The notes under the pieces were generated by a model. It did no database searches and was not told where the DNA came from. It was given only the letters and a program-made list of their open reading frames with translations. A stretch of DNA of 64,000 nt, from assembly GCA_900757495.1 (NCBI GenBank), contig CAAENX010000008.1, forward strand, positions 42,190-106,189. The letters are read 5' to 3'. Of this stretch, positions 8,197 through 15,625 are shown piece by piece (the stretch's first letter is position 1; each line of letters opens with the position of its first letter). The translations under genes were made by a program, and so were the position numbers. Source of the stretch: an uncultured Collinsella sp. (GTDB taxonomy: Bacteria; Actinomycetota; Coriobacteriia; Coriobacteriales; Coriobacteriaceae).

Positions 8197-9141
8197 ATGA
8201 CAACCAAGTACACCGACGCGCCGCGCACGCGCGTCATGACACCGGCCGCGCTCAACAACGGCGTGCACGAGAACCATTCCATCGGACAGACCATGGCCAT
8301 CGCGCCCAAAAAGGGCCTGTTCGACGACATTTCCATTCCCCAAATCATCGCCGGCGCCGCAGCTGCCGCCACGAGCGTCGCGCTTGCCTCCAAGATCGGT
8401 ATCGCCGGATCGGTGATCGGCGCTGCCGTGAGCTCGGTCATCACCGTTGTGTCCTCGCAGATCTACCGCCACTTTATCTCTGCCAGCGCCGAAGCCCTCA
8501 AAGGCACGCACACCGCCGTCGACTACCCCGCCGGCGCCTATGAGCCCGTTGAGTTTGATGCCGAGGAGCACCTGGGCGGCGCCGCGACTACGCAGGAGAT
8601 GCGCCAGATTGCGGGGCGCGCGACCACGGCGCGCGTCGCCCCCAACAGCCTGCGCGCCAAGGCGGCGGCAGAGCGCAGCCAGACGCAAAAGAAGGTCATC
8701 GTCTTCTCGATCGCCATCGCCATCGTTGCGGTCATCGCTTGCGCCGGCGCCATCCTTATCACCACTGCCGGTGAGGGCCTGGGCGAGCGCCCCGAGCCAA
8801 TCCTTTCGTCGCGCACGACCGAGCACGACGTGGATAGCTCAGGTCAATCGCAAGGCCAGCAGGACGACCCGCAGGGCAACTCCGCATCCGCCGACTCGTC
8901 CTCGAACACCCCTGATCAATCGCAGGGCGTCGATTCCTCTACGGCCAACAGCGGCACGCAATCCGGCACGACCGACTCAAGCCAAACGACTGACGACTCT
9001 CAACCGAGCACGGGCGACCAGGCGAACGGCAATACATCGAGTACGGGATCTACCGACAACGGCAACACCAACAGCTCGAGTGGAACCGCGTCCGGCACGG
9101 CATCTGACAGCTCGAGCCAAGGCACGGCATCGGGTAACTAA
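8197..9141 (+). CDS. membrane protein with Ser/Thr/Gly/Asn-rich tail, unknown
   Basis: I do not recognise this 314-residue product. An Ala/Gly/Ser-rich hydrophobic region (about 48-82) and a clear transmembrane helix (about 165-190, VIVFSIAIAIVAVIACAGAIL) are separated by a charged segment. The last 110 residues are low-complexity Ser, Thr, Gly, Asn, Asp and Gln, like a flexible extracellular or wall-spanning tail. GGGAGGA precedes the ATG at 8197; longer forms starting near 8101 lack a site. It is followed by its own terminator. Confidence 0.75.
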   Translation: MTTKYTDAPRTRVMTPAALNNGVHENHSIGQTMAIAPKKGLFDDISIPQIIAGAAAAATSVALASKIGIAGSVIGAAVSSVITVVSSQIYRHFISASAEALKGTHTAVDYPAGAYEPVEFDAEEHLGGAATTQEMRQIAGRATTARVAPNSLRAKAAAERSQTQKKVIVFSIAIAIVAVIACAGAILITTAGEGLGERPEPILSSRTTEHDVDSSGQSQGQQDDPQGNSASADSSSNTPDQSQGVDSSTANSGTQSGTTDSSQTTDDSQPSTGDQANGNTSSTGSTDNGNTNSSSGTASGTASDSSSQGTASGN

Positions 9142-9175
9142 GCACGTTTGCCTCTCAAAGAGAACCAACCTGTAT

Positions 9176-9209
9176 AACGGGCGCGAACCGGCAACGGTCG
9201 CGCCCGTTT
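9176..9209 (+). terminator. terminator of the 8197-9141 gene
   Basis: The stem AACGGGCGCGA/TCGCGCCCGTT ends in a short T-run, 35 bases after the stop. Confidence 0.8.
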
Positions 9210-9279
9210 GCCTTGGGCGCCGAGGTAGCACGCCCCGTGCGATGGTAAGATGCTTTGGTGTGTAAAGAGGAGATTTGCC

Positions 9280-10575
9280 ATGAGCAAGACAATAGTTAAG
9301 CCCACGCTATCGCTGGGCAACCACATCTATCTGTATCGTCTGCTGCGCGATGCAATCGGATGCGGCAAGCAAACGTTTATGACGCAGGTCGAGGAGGCGC
9401 TCGCCACCGGCGATATGGCCGCTTATGACCTAGGCTTTGAGTCCACGCGCGAGCTGCTCGAGGAGCTCGACGACTGCATTAAGCTGACCGTCTTTAAGGG
9501 CGGTCGCCTGTATGCCACCGTCATCGCCAACGAGGCCTGGGATACCGCCCTTGCCAAAGGCGAGGACAAGCCCAAGGCTGCCAAGGGTACCAAGCAGTCC
9601 TACAAAAAGAAAAAGCGCGGCGAGAAAGACCTCAAGGCTGTACGCCCCAAGCACGTTAAGCGTCCCGAGCCCGTGGCCGAAGTCGCTCCGGAGCCCGAGC
9701 CCGAGACAGAGATCGAAGTCGCTATTGAGGTAGCAGCAGAAGCCGAAACCGAAATCGCCGCCATGACCGATCCCGAAGTCATGTCAGAGCAGGAAGCCGC
9801 TGTGGAGCTCAACGAGGCCCCCAAGTCGACAACCGAAGAAGCCGCTAACCAACCCGAGACGTCTGCGTTCCAAAACAGCGATGTCTTTGGCAACGAGGCC
9901 GAGGACGATCAGTCCGACGAGCCCGCCGATCAAGGCGCTACCGAGTCGGCGCCGGAGCCCGAGACGCCGCAGCCCGCCATCTCGCTCACGGTTGTCTATG
10001 ACCCCGAGAACGCCAACGCCGGCATCACCACCATGGCATCCACGCCGGTCGAAGCAAAGCTGCCTGTCGAGGCAGAGGACGCCCCGCAAGCCGATGCCAA
10101 AACCGAGACTGAAGACACATCCGTCTCCGTGGAACCGACAGATTCCGCAGTTAAGCCGGAACCGGTGCCTGAGTCTGCACCCGTCATCGAGTCCGCATCC
10201 GAACCTGTCTATGACCAGATTCCCGCACCGGCTCCGGTCCCCGCTGCAGCACCGGCCCCCGCACCCGCAGCGCCCGCCATCCCCGAGGACTTCCCCGTCG
10301 ATTTCACAACCGAGGTCTTCTGCCCCGGCCCGCTTTTGCACCAGCTGTCGACCTATCTCCCCTACGGCGCCGACACGCTCGGCATCGTCGGCGAGTACTA
10401 CTGGATCGCCCGCGAGCGCGGTACCATCGAGGCCGCGCGAAACCGCGCAAGCTTCCCCCTGCACTACACGCAGGCCGGCGAGCGCCGCGAGGTTGCCGTG
10501 CGCATCCGCCGCAACACCGCCGGCGGTCTCGGAGCCGCCTGGACCATCGATAAAGTCGAAGAACCCGAGCAGTAA
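9280..10575 (+). CDS. unknown protein with Glu/Pro/Ala-rich linker
   Basis: The 431-residue product is not recognised. A compact N-terminal domain (about 1-90) could be a small winged-helix-like fold. A lysine-rich patch (about 95-130) follows, then some 200 residues rich in Glu, Pro and Ala, and a conserved-looking C-terminal domain (about 340-431; FTTEVFCPGPLLHQLSTYLP). This layout suggests two folded domains on a flexible tether, with the basic patch able to bind nucleic acid. No function is assigned. AAGAGGAG lies before the ATG at 9280. A terminator follows, then structured element B. Confidence 0.75.
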   Translation: MSKTIVKPTLSLGNHIYLYRLLRDAIGCGKQTFMTQVEEALATGDMAAYDLGFESTRELLEELDDCIKLTVFKGGRLYATVIANEAWDTALAKGEDKPKAAKGTKQSYKKKKRGEKDLKAVRPKHVKRPEPVAEVAPEPEPETEIEVAIEVAAEAETEIAAMTDPEVMSEQEAAVELNEAPKSTTEEAANQPETSAFQNSDVFGNEAEDDQSDEPADQGATESAPEPETPQPAISLTVVYDPENANAGITTMASTPVEAKLPVEAEDAPQADAKTETEDTSVSVEPTDSAVKPEPVPESAPVIESASEPVYDQIPAPAPVPAAAPAPAPAAPAIPEDFPVDFTTEVFCPGPLLHQLSTYLPYGADTLGIVGEYYWIARERGTIEAARNRASFPLHYTQAGERREVAVRIRRNTAGGLGAAWTIDKVEEPEQ

Positions 10576-10579
10576 CGAC

Positions 10580-10617
10580 AAACGGCTCAAATCCAAATCA
10601 GGATTTGAGCCGTTTTT
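10580..10617 (+). terminator. terminator of the 9280-10575 gene
   Basis: A 15-bp perfect stem AAACGGCTCAAATCC/GGATTTGAGCCGTTT with a 6-base loop is followed by TT. Confidence 0.9.
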
Positions 10618-10660
10618 GCTCATTCGTTTAAATTGCTCATTTGTCGATGCATCGTAACCA

Positions 10661-10808
10661 ACAGCGAGCGAGCCGCAAGTGCCCCAGGTTGCCGTGAAAG
10701 AGGAGCGACGCGTACTTTGGTACGCGAGCGACGGTTTGAACGACAAGATGGGGTGCTTGCGGCTCGCGCAGCATCATCTCGTTACGCGGTTTGGTAAAAC
10801 CGCGTAAC
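10661..10808 (+). repeat. structured intergenic element B (family 1)
   Basis: Flank CAGCGA is followed by a 19-bp outer stem (10668-10686 with 10749-10767, two G-T wobbles), a second helix TTGCCGT/ACGACAA (10689-10695 with 10740-10746), the loop GTGAAAGAGGAG (10694-10705), a hairpin CGCGTAC-TTTG-GTACGCG (10709-10726), the return strand CGACGGTTTGAACG, GCAGC, and a second hairpin GTTACGCGGTTT/AAACCGCGTAAC (10781-10808) ending 4 bases from the ettA stop. Compared with element C, the outer stem carries paired changes at four positions that keep Watson-Crick pairing, which suggests selection on structure. Confidence 0.78.
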
Positions 10809-10812
10809 AAAC

Positions 10813-12492
10813 CTAGTCACGCGTCAGCTTGCGGTGAATACGATGCGGCTGGGCTGCGTCCTCGCCCAGGCGCTCAATGCGGTTGGCCTGATAGGCCTCG
10901 AAGTTGCCCTCGAACCAATACCAGTTGCCCGGATTCTCGTCGGTGCCCTCCCACGCCAGAATGTGCGTGGCGACGCGGTCCAGGAACATACGGTCGTGGC
11001 TAATAACCACCGAGCAGCCCGGGAACTCGAGCAGCGCCGCCTCGAGTGAGGACAGCGTCTCGACGTCGAGATCGTTCGTGGGCTCGTCGAGGAGCAGCAG
11101 GTTGCCGCCCTGCTTGAGCGTGAGCGCCAGGTTCAGACGGTTGCGCTCGCCACCGGAGAGTACGCCAGCGCGCTTCTGCTGGTCCTGGCCCTTAAAGCCA
11201 AAGCTCGCCACATAAGCACGGCTCGGAACCTCGGTCTCGCCGACCATCATGTGGTCCAGGCCGTCCGAGACGACCTCCCACAGGTTCTTATCGGGGTCGA
11301 TGCCAGAACGGTTCTGATCGACATAGGAGATCTTGACGGTCTCGCCCACCTCGAGCTCGCCCGAAGTCAGCGGCTCCAGGCCCACGATGGTCTTGAACAG
11401 CGTGGTCTTACCGACACCGTTGGGGCCGATGACGCCCACGATGCCGTTGCGCGGCAGGGTGAACGAAAGGTCGTCGATGAGCACGCGGCCATCGAACTCC
11501 TTGTGCAGGTGACGGGCCTCGAGCACCTTGTTGCCCAGACGCGGGCCCACAGGGATGCGGATGTCGGTCCAGTCGAGCTTCTGGCTTGCGCGGGCCTCGG
11601 CCTCCATCTCCTCGTAGCGAGCCAGACGGGCCTTGTTCTTGGCCTGGCGAGCCTTGGGCGAGCTGCGTACCCACTCGAGCTCGGCCTCCATGCGCTTGGC
11701 GAGCTTGGCATCGCGGTTGCCCTGCGCCTCGATACGCGCGGCCTTGGTCTCCAGATACGTGGAGTAGTTGCCCTTGTAGGGATAAAGGTGGCCGCGGTCG
11801 ACCTCGCAGATCCACTCGGCAACGTTATCCAGGAAGTAGCGATCGTGCGTGACGGCAAGCACCGCGCCCTGGTAGTTGTGCAGGAAGTGCTCGAGCCACA
11901 GGATCGACTCAGCGTCCAGGTGGTTCGTGGGCTCGTCGAGCAGCAGCAGGTCGGGAGCCTCGAGCAGCAGCTTGCACAGGGCCACACGGCGGCGCTCGCC
12001 GCCGGAAAGCACGTTGACCGGCATGTCGGAATCGGGCAGCTGCAGAGCGTCCATGGCCTGGCCGAGTTTGGAATCGATATCCCAGCCGTCGGCGGCGTCA
12101 ATCTCGTCCTGGAGCTTGCCCATCTCTGCCATGAGGGCGTCCATGTCGCAATCCGGGTCGCACATCTCCTCGCCGATCTTATTGAAGCGATCGACCTTGG
12201 CGATCATGTCGCCAAACGCCATGCGCACGTTCTCGATGACGGTCTTGTCGTCGTCGAGCGGCGGCTCCTGCTGCAGGATACCCACGGTGTAGCCGGGGGT
12301 GAGCCTGGCATCGCCGTTGGAGACCTCCTCAATGCCGGCCATAATCTTGAGCAGGGTCGACTTGCCCATGCCGTTGGGGCCCACGACACCGATCTTGGCA
12401 CCGGGGTAGAAGCTCAGGGTCACGTCGTCAAGGATTACCTTGTCGCCATGGGCCTTGCGAGCCTGATACATCTGGTAGATAAACTCTGCCAT
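10813..12492 (-). CDS. ettA: energy-dependent translational throttle protein (ABC-F)
   Basis: The 559-residue product has two ABC ATPase domains, each with a Walker A motif (GPNGMGKST and GPNGVGKTT) and a signature LSGGER, joined by the ABC-F linker (about 240-310), and no membrane segments. It matches EttA in length and in DEPTNHLD/DEPTNDLD Walker B motifs. EttA binds the ribosomal E site and gates the first translation steps according to ATP/ADP ratio. AAAGGAT lies upstream of the ATG. It is a single gene; element B lies directly behind its stop. Confidence 0.94.
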   Translation of the reverse strand: MAEFIYQMYQARKAHGDKVILDDVTLSFYPGAKIGVVGPNGMGKSTLLKIMAGIEEVSNGDARLTPGYTVGILQQEPPLDDDKTVIENVRMAFGDMIAKVDRFNKIGEEMCDPDCDMDALMAEMGKLQDEIDAADGWDIDSKLGQAMDALQLPDSDMPVNVLSGGERRRVALCKLLLEAPDLLLLDEPTNHLDAESILWLEHFLHNYQGAVLAVTHDRYFLDNVAEWICEVDRGHLYPYKGNYSTYLETKAARIEAQGNRDAKLAKRMEAELEWVRSSPKARQAKNKARLARYEEMEAEARASQKLDWTDIRIPVGPRLGNKVLEARHLHKEFDGRVLIDDLSFTLPRNGIVGVIGPNGVGKTTLFKTIVGLEPLTSGELEVGETVKISYVDQNRSGIDPDKNLWEVVSDGLDHMMVGETEVPSRAYVASFGFKGQDQQKRAGVLSGGERNRLNLALTLKQGGNLLLLDEPTNDLDVETLSSLEAALLEFPGCSVVISHDRMFLDRVATHILAWEGTDENPGNWYWFEGNFEAYQANRIERLGEDAAQPHRIHRKLTRD

Positions 12493-12583
12493 TTGCCTGT
12501 TTTATCCTTTCTACCTGCTGTTTCCCTATTCTTGATTCGCTTTAGTGGAAACGAAATGAGGAAACCAGCTCTGAAACTTAACG

Positions 12584-12610
12584 AAAAAGGGGCATGGTTG
12601 CCCACACCCC
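12584..12610 (-). terminator. terminator of the sdpRI-like operon
   Basis: The stem GGGGTGTGG/CCATGCCCC with a GCAA tetraloop is followed by TTTTT on the minus strand, about 65 bases after the sdpI-like stop. Confidence 0.8.
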
Positions 12611-12676
12611 CTAATACTACCTGGGAAAAGTCCCCCTTAACACACTATGAACTGCGTTCGCTAGTTTTCCGCAACC

Positions 12677-13381
12677 TTAACGAGCGGCTCGCTGCGATTT
12701 GCGCCACAGCAGATACGAATAGACGTAGGCAGCTCCAGCTGAACCAAACGCCAGAACCGCAATCACCGCGGCGACGACTTCACTCGAAAGCACGCTACCC
12801 GCCACGCCCATCACAATCAAACCAACACCCAGCACCATAAAGCAGGCGCCGCCAAAACGCTGCGTACGGCGCCAGTTCTCGGGATCGGCAAGCGCCCAAG
12901 GCGTCTTGATACCGAGCGTATAGTTCTGCTTCACACGCGGCAAGTAGTTGCCTACGCCGATGAACAGCAAACCGATAGCACCGGAAATCAGCACGTTGAC
13001 CGAACCGACCGCCGGCACCACGCCCCAGACCGTAAGCTCACCCAACCAGCTTATGGCACACATTAACAAGGTGAAGGCGATTACGAAGCCCTGATAGAAC
13101 TTGCCCGAGGTTCGATATGCCTCACCTTTGGGGTCAATGCGTGGCACCACGTAGAACATTGCAAGAAGTGCCAGAGGCAGCACGCCGAGCGCGGAGGCCA
13201 TCCAGCTAGGGCCCCAACCGTCGACGGCGCCGTTCGCTCCCCAGTGCGTAGGAATCTGTGCAGGCAAGCTCGGCATCACCATAAGGTGCGCCGCGACATT
13301 AATAGCGCAGACCACAACAAGCATGGCCCATACACGCGGCGATACCCCCGTGGCGTGTATGCCCTTGTTTTCGTTATTCAT
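12677..13381 (-). CDS. SdpI-like immunity/membrane protein
   Basis: The 234-residue integral membrane protein has about six transmembrane helices. The first two flank the DUF1648 motif PTHWGANGAVDGWG, and the second half carries the SdpI signature NYTLGIKTPWAL..ENWRRTQRFGG. In Bacillus subtilis SdpI protects against the SDP toxin and also sequesters the repressor SdpR. Here the ATG overlaps the stop of the ArsR-type gene by 8 bases, the same sdpR-sdpI order. No sdpABC toxin genes are in the window, so it may protect against other membrane-active peptides. Confidence 0.85.
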   Translation of the reverse strand: MNNENKGIHATGVSPRVWAMLVVVCAINVAAHLMVMPSLPAQIPTHWGANGAVDGWGPSWMASALGVLPLALLAMFYVVPRIDPKGEAYRTSGKFYQGFVIAFTLLMCAISWLGELTVWGVVPAVGSVNVLISGAIGLLFIGVGNYLPRVKQNYTLGIKTPWALADPENWRRTQRFGGACFMVLGVGLIVMGVAGSVLSSEVVAAVIAVLAFGSAGAAYVYSYLLWRKSQRAAR

Positions 13382-13652
13382 CCTCATCACCTTCAGTGTC
13401 TGTAAAGCCCATAAACCAGCCAATCAAGTCCTGCATGACGGTGGTGTTTAAGCTGTAAACGATGTTTTGGCCATGGCGCTCGTCGGTCACCAGCCCGGCG
13501 TTTTTGAGCGTCGCCAAATGATGGCTCAATGACGGCTTGCTGATGTCAAAATGCTCGGCAAGCTCCCCGGCCGTACAATTGCCCTCGCGCAGCAACTCCA
13601 AAATGCGCCGTCGCGTTGGATCGGCAAGCGCCTTAAAACCCTCTCCCGGCAT
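13374..13652 (-). CDS. ArsR/SdpR-family repressor
   Basis: The 92-residue product is a winged-helix protein of ArsR type: FKALADPTRRRILELLREG, then the recognition helix SKPSLSHHLATLKNAGLV. It lacks the cysteine metal site ELCVCDL of metal sensors, which fits the SdpR subgroup. GAGGAGG sits just before the ATG at 13652. Translation is coupled to the sdpI-like gene by overlap. Its promoter contains a 16-bp inverted repeat TTAGA-N6-TCTAA, so it probably represses itself. Confidence 0.88.
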   Translation of the reverse strand: MPGEGFKALADPTRRRILELLREGNCTAGELAEHFDISKPSLSHHLATLKNAGLVTDERHGQNIVYSLNTTVMQDLIGWFMGFTDTEGDEDE

Positions 13653-13686
13653 AAGACCTCCTCTCATCATCTCTCATGACGCGCAC

Positions 13687-13716
13687 ACTATACTCGATAT
13701 TTAGATGTTTGTCTAA
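13687..13716 (-). promoter_or_regulatory. promoter and operator of the sdpRI-like operon
   Basis: The minus-strand -35 box TTAGAC (13711-13716) and -10 box TATAGT (13687-13692) are 18 bases apart. A perfect inverted repeat TTAGA-N6-TCTAA (13701-13716) covers the -35 box and part of the spacer, the right place for autorepression. Confidence 0.7.
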
Positions 13717-13733
13717 CTGTCTAATCTTGTACT

Positions 13734-13770
13734 CAAAAAAATAGCCGCCTCCGCGTAATGCGAAGACGGC
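13734..13770 (-). terminator. minus-strand terminator with no gene in front of it
   Basis: The stem GCCGTCTTCGC/GCGGAGGCGGC with two mismatches is followed by seven T on the minus strand. Nothing upstream on that strand encodes a protein. The 100 bases before it form CCCG/CGGG and GGCCAaCT/AGTGGCC hairpins, the last of which overlaps the terminator's 5-prime arm. A small RNA or leader transcript is possible. Confidence 0.6.
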
Positions 13771-13877
13771 CACTTCTCACGCTACAAACGTGTTTGGGAG
13801 TTGGCCAACCCGCTGCAACGGGTGCCATCTGCTTTATCTTATGCGAATCCCGATCCCATTTCAACAAACCCCAAGGG

Positions 13878-13907
13878 TTCAAATGGAATCGTAATAATAC
13901 CTATAAT
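13878..13907 (+). promoter_or_regulatory. promoter of tcdA
   Basis: The -35 box TTCAAA (13878-13883) and a consensus -10 box TATAAT (13902-13907) are separated by 18 bases, 45 bases upstream of the ATG. An imperfect inverted repeat CCATTT..AAATGG overlaps the -35 box. Confidence 0.65.
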
Positions 13908-13951
13908 GGCGATAGCTAAAACACGACCTGCTTCCCCATCGGAGGATATTT

Positions 13952-14749
13952 ATGACCGAAACCACTGCCGTAGCCGCCATCGAGACACGCGACACCAAGC
14001 TCGAGATCATCATGGGCCGCGAGGCACTCGATAAGCTCGCCGATGCTACGGTGTTGGTGCTCGGCTGCGGAGGCGTGGGCTCCAACTGCTGCGAGGCACT
14101 CGCCCGCGGCGGCATCGGTCATTTCGTCATTCTGGACAAGGACATCATCGCGCCCAGCAATATCAATCGCCAGGCCATCGCCTTTCATAGCACCGTCGGC
14201 AAGCGCAAGGTTGACGTGATGGAAGCCATGATCCACGACATCAATCCCGCCGCCAGCGTTATCAAGCGCACCGAATACCTGCTGAGCGACAACATCGACG
14301 AGTTCTTCGCGGGCGTTTTGGAGCAGACGGGTGGCAAGCTCGACTACGTCGTCGACGCCATCGACACCATCTCGGCCAAGCTCACCATTGCCAAATATGC
14401 TCAGGACCATGACATCCGTTTGGTTAGCTCCATGGGCGGGGCCAACAAACTCCATCCCGAGTGCCTCCGCTTTGCCGACATCTTCGATACGGTACGTGAC
14501 CCCATGAGCCGCATTATGCGCAAAGAATGTAAGAAGCGCGGAATCAAGAGCCTACACGTACTGTTTAGCTGCGAGGAATCGGTTAAGACACAGCCCCGCG
14601 ATCCTTCCAACATCCACGAGCGCACCGAGCTGGGAACCGCCAGCTTTATGCCGCCCATCATGGGCCAGATGATCGCCGGCGAGGTTATCCGTCAGATCAG
14701 TGGCCGCGGCACCGAGCGCGTGCGCGCCGATGGCCAGCGCCTAGACTAG
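13952..14749 (+). CDS. tcdA: tRNA threonylcarbamoyladenosine dehydratase
   Basis: The 265-residue product belongs to the ThiF/MoeB/E1-like superfamily, with the ATP-binding GCGGVGSN motif (about 39-46), DKDIIAPSNINRQ and the adenylation Asp in DAIDT. The overall sequence (for example KRGIKSLHVLFSCEESVK) matches TcdA/CsdL/YgdL, which cyclises the t6A modification at position 37 of tRNAs with ATP. GGAGGATATTT precedes the ATG. tatD follows 15 bases later, so the two are likely cotranscribed. Confidence 0.9.
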   Translation: MTETTAVAAIETRDTKLEIIMGREALDKLADATVLVLGCGGVGSNCCEALARGGIGHFVILDKDIIAPSNINRQAIAFHSTVGKRKVDVMEAMIHDINPAASVIKRTEYLLSDNIDEFFAGVLEQTGGKLDYVVDAIDTISAKLTIAKYAQDHDIRLVSSMGGANKLHPECLRFADIFDTVRDPMSRIMRKECKKRGIKSLHVLFSCEESVKTQPRDPSNIHERTELGTASFMPPIMGQMIAGEVIRQISGRGTERVRADGQRLD

Positions 14750-14763
14750 CGGAGCGCGCCGAG

Positions 14764-15546
14764 ATGGAGCCCCGGTTATTTGATGCACACTGCCATCTTG
14801 ATCTAATGGCTCACCCGGACGCCGTTGCCGATGAGGCAACGGCGCTGGGCCTGATTCTATTTGACTGCGGCGTCGATCCGCACGACTTTGCACGCGCCAA
14901 GAAGCGCGCCTGCGGCCGTTCAAATATCTTTGCCGGCATCGGCCTCCATCCCTGGTGGCTCGCCGACGGACGATGTGGCAACGCTGAAATCAATCTGCTT
15001 TGCGAAGTCGCTGCACAAGAACGCTTGATCGGCGAGATCGGGCTCGACTTTTCCGTTCGTTTTGCCGGAAGCGAGCCGCTACAAGTACAGGCATTTGACC
15101 GGCTCTGCGATGCACTCGTGCAGCACCCTCTTGCCGGGCGCGTGATATCAATTCACGCTGTTCGTTCGGCAGGAACCGTACTGGACGCCCTTGAGTCATA
15201 TGGATTGCTCACCCCAAGCCCCAACTCCCCCGCCGTCATCTTTCACTGGTTTAGCGGTACCTCGAACGAGTTCGTCCGTGCGCGAAACGCAGGCTGCTAT
15301 TTTTCCGTGAACGAGCGTATGCTCGCCACCAAGCGCGGTCGCGAATATGCCCGACAGATTCCACTCGACCGTCTACTGCTCGAGACCGATGCGCCGGCCG
15401 AGCCAAACACAGAAACAAGTGTGCAATCGCTCATCAGATCGCTCGCAAGGACCTCGATGCACATTGCCTCACTCAAAAACTGTGACGCAAAGCGCATCGA
15501 GTCGGTAGTTTTAGCAAATGCGCACTCTGTTTTTGACCTTCGCTAA
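14764..15546 (+). CDS. TatD-family metal-dependent nuclease
   Basis: The 260-residue TIM-barrel hydrolase has the first metal pair in FDAHCHLD (His9, His11), GIGLHPWW, the bridging Glu in GEIGLDF, and the final Asp in LLETDAP. TatD proteins are 3-prime exonucleases or deoxyribonucleases acting in repair or RNA turnover. It is slightly divergent, for example in FHWFSGT. It sits 15 bases after tcdA and ends before the inverted repeat at 15563-15605. Confidence 0.85.
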   Translation: MEPRLFDAHCHLDLMAHPDAVADEATALGLILFDCGVDPHDFARAKKRACGRSNIFAGIGLHPWWLADGRCGNAEINLLCEVAAQERLIGEIGLDFSVRFAGSEPLQVQAFDRLCDALVQHPLAGRVISIHAVRSAGTVLDALESYGLLTPSPNSPAVIFHWFSGTSNEFVRARNAGCYFSVNERMLATKRGREYARQIPLDRLLLETDAPAEPNTETSVQSLIRSLARTSMHIASLKNCDAKRIESVVLANAHSVFDLR

Positions 15547-15562
15547 CCCCTGTGGGCAAAAA

Positions 15563-15605
15563 TGCCAAGGGACATGCGAATCGCACAACGCAGTCCCTAT
15601 TGGCA
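15563..15605. repeat. inverted repeat between tatD and the FGGY kinase gene
   Basis: Arms TGCCA-A-GGGAC and GTCCC-TAT-TGGCA enclose about 20 bases between two converging genes. It has no clear T-run, so it may act as a bidirectional 3-prime end structure. Confidence 0.5.
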
Positions 15606-15625
15606 GGCAGTACAATTCGGCAGCA

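Noticed and set aside
8050..8826. A long minus-strand reading frame antisense to the membrane protein gene at 8197-9141
   Set aside because: It has no ribosome site and a biased composition typical of the antisense of GC-rich coding sequence. The plus-strand frame has a good ribosome site, membrane helices and a terminator.
9750..10280. Tandem protein repeats in the 9280-10575 gene
   Set aside because: The region is merely rich in Glu, Pro and Ala; I could find no regular unit length.
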